A stretch of DNA of 64,000 nt, taken from NCBI GenBank assembly GCA_017510605.1, contig JAFWMQ010000009.1, positions 62,001-126,000 of the forward strand, in the 5' to 3' direction. Positions 62,798 to 64,000 of this stretch are shown in pieces (positions within the stretch are counted from its first letter, which is position 1; every line of letters begins with the position of its first letter). Source of the DNA: Clostridiales bacterium (lineage in GTDB: Bacteria > Bacillota > Clostridia > Saccharofermentanales > Saccharofermentanaceae). The position numbers were made by a program, and so were the translations under genes. The notes beneath the pieces are model-generated. The model ran no database searches. It had not been told where the DNA came from and worked only from the letters and a program-made list of their open reading frames with translations.

Positions 62798-64000
62798 TGA
62801 AAGTCTACTTCTTAACATTAGGATGCAGAGTCAATCAATACGAGACAGACGCCGCTAGGCGCCTGTTTCTTGATAATGGGCATTTGAATGCCGGGTCTCC
62901 CGAAGAGGCTGATGTCTGCATAGTAAATACCTGTTCCGTTACGAGCGAAGCTGACCGCAAGTCCTATCAGATGTTAAGACGTATGGCAAAGAACAATCCT
63001 GATGCGGTCATTGTCGCAATGGGGTGTTCTTCTGAAATATCGAACGGCGAAGTGCCTGCCGATATCGTTATCGGAACCCGTGACAAGAACTCTATCGTTG
63101 CCAGAGTCGAAAAGTTTATGTCACAGCGCGAAAACGCAGAACTTTCGCATAAATCGAGCCATATAAGACCTGAAGTCAGCAAGGCTGATGAATATCATGA
63201 TTTCGGTACTGTCTTATCTCCCGAAGGAACAAGGGCTTTCATCAAGATCGAAGACGGATGCAATAACTTCTGTACATACTGCATCATTCCGTATGCCAGA
63301 GGGCGTGTCGTCAGCAGGAGTGAAGAATCGTGTATAAAGGAAGCAGAGTTCCTTGCAGAAAGCGGTTATAAGGAGATAATCGTCTCCGGAATTCATCTTT
63401 GCTCTTACGGAAAAGATCAGGGTAAAGATATCACAGCTCTTCTGGATCTTTTGAAGAAGATCGATTCTGTTCCAGGAATCGAAAGGTTAAGGCTGGGCTC
63501 CCTTGAACCAAAGTCCATGACACCTGAATTTATCAGCGGTCTTAAAACGTTAAAGCACCTTTGTCCGCACTTCCATCTGTCGCTTCAGTCAGGCTCGGAT
63601 ACAGTTCTGAAGCGTATGAACAGGAAATATACCCTTGCTGAGTATGAGGACAGGATAAATGCCTTGAGAGCCGAATTTCCTGACTTGTCGCTTACGACGG
63701 ATATTATTACGGGCTTTCCCGGAGAGAGTGAAGAGGAGTTTTCCGAGACGATGAGTTTTGCAGAAAAGCTCGGATTCGCGAAGATACATGTTTTTCCTTA
63801 TTCGGTAAGAGAGGGCACGAAGGCTGCTGAAATGCAGCAGATCGATATGAGTATAAGGAAAGAGCGCGCTAAAAGGCTTATAGAATTGTCTGACAGGCTT
63901 GCGTCTGAGTTTGCTTTGTCCATGACCGGCAGGGAAGCAGAGATCTTAATAGAAAAAATCGTGGAAAAAGACGGCAGGATGGTTGCCGAAGGATATACGG
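62797..64000 (+). CDS. mtaB: MtaB-type tRNA methylthiotransferase, 3' end outside window
   Basis: 401 codons are visible before the right edge. The N-terminal MTTase domain has the cluster cysteines in LGCRVNQYE, VNTCSVT and AMGCSSE. The radical-SAM CxxxCxxC motif lies in GCNNFCTYCIIPYARGR, and the GSLEP and LQSGSDTVLKRMNRKY blocks follow. CRVNQYE and the CSVT type favour MtaB (YqeV), which adds methylthio to t6A37 of tRNA, over MiaB or RimO. The start overlaps the aspS stop, so the gene is probably also under T-box control. The missing part would be the C-terminal TRAM domain. Confidence 0.92.
   Translation, partial: MKVYFLTLGCRVNQYETDAARRLFLDNGHLNAGSPEEADVCIVNTCSVTSEADRKSYQMLRRMAKNNPDAVIVAMGCSSEISNGEVPADIVIGTRDKNSIVARVEKFMSQRENAELSHKSSHIRPEVSKADEYHDFGTVLSPEGTRAFIKIEDGCNNFCTYCIIPYARGRVVSRSEESCIKEAEFLAESGYKEIIVSGIHLCSYGKDQGKDITALLDLLKKIDSVPGIERLRLGSLEPKSMTPEFISGLKTLKHLCPHFHLSLQSGSDTVLKRMNRKYTLAEYEDRINALRAEFPDLSLTTDIITGFPGESEEEFSETMSFAEKLGFAKIHVFPYSVREGTKAAEMQQIDMSIRKERAKRLIELSDRLASEFALSMTGREAEILIEKIVEKDGRMVAEGYT

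Overview
The window reads as a chromosomal segment of a Gram-positive Clostridia-type bacterium. The evidence is a bifunctional Rel, RNase J and RNase R, a T-box leader in front of aspS, a TPP riboswitch in front of a ThiT-type S-component, strong AGGAGG-like ribosome binding sites, TTG/GTG starts and single-membrane lipoproteins. A gut or rumen relative of the Oscillospirales/Saccharofermentans group would fit, but the genus cannot be settled from the sequence. No phage, IS element, tRNA, rRNA or CRISPR-Cas locus was recognised.

Layout: 1-5174 is the 3' part of a giant repeat-rich surface protein. 5265-8553 is a type IV pilin-like cluster: three minor prepilins on the minus strand, and a major prepilin plus prepilin peptidase on the plus strand. 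rpsU follows, then a minus-strand PD-(D/E)XK-like nuclease. 10093-14824 is recJ-rel. 14922-17858 (minus) holds RNase J and a secreted SH3b/3D cell-wall protein. 18725-26116 holds proS, a secreted transglutaminase/LRR protein, and an ABC ATPase with a giant coiled-coil FtsX permease. 26632-32106 holds an AraC regulator, an acetyltransferase, an M24 peptidase, a degenerate alpha/beta hydrolase and a MATE exporter. 32128-33719 is a TPP-riboswitch-controlled ThiT-aquaporin fusion. 33873-37250 is a tandem trio of Gly/His-rich zinc-ribbon membrane proteins with a hydrolase. 37254-42593 (minus) is metF, a split metH and two HAD-like genes. 42736-51266 is a B12/iron-type ABC importer, a PfoR-like membrane protein and a complete sugar-type ABC importer. 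The rest is a lipoprotein, an ABC exporter, a P-type Ca ATPase, secG, rnr (apparently frameshifted at its tail), a lipoprotein, T-box-aspS, and mtaB running off the right edge.

Functional links: the folate/B12 methionine genes (metF, metH, activation protein) sit head-to-head with a BtuFCD-type importer, so cobalamin supply and use appear linked. recJ-rel, RNase J, RNase R, proS and aspS form a housekeeping/stringent-response backbone. The pilin cluster beside the surface protein suggests an adhesion region, although no assembly ATPase is present here.

The most unusual signals are these. (1) Six intergenic arrays of 36-40 bp imperfect palindromes belong to five unrelated arm-sequence families but share one architecture. 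Four arrays have a 73-74 bp period (about 7 helical turns) and two have a 50 bp period. (2) One ORF fuses a ThiT thiamine S-component to a complete AqpZ-like aquaporin under a TPP riboswitch. (3) The prepilin peptidase lacks the second GxGD aspartate. (4) The Gly/His-rich zinc-ribbon trio has no family I recognise.
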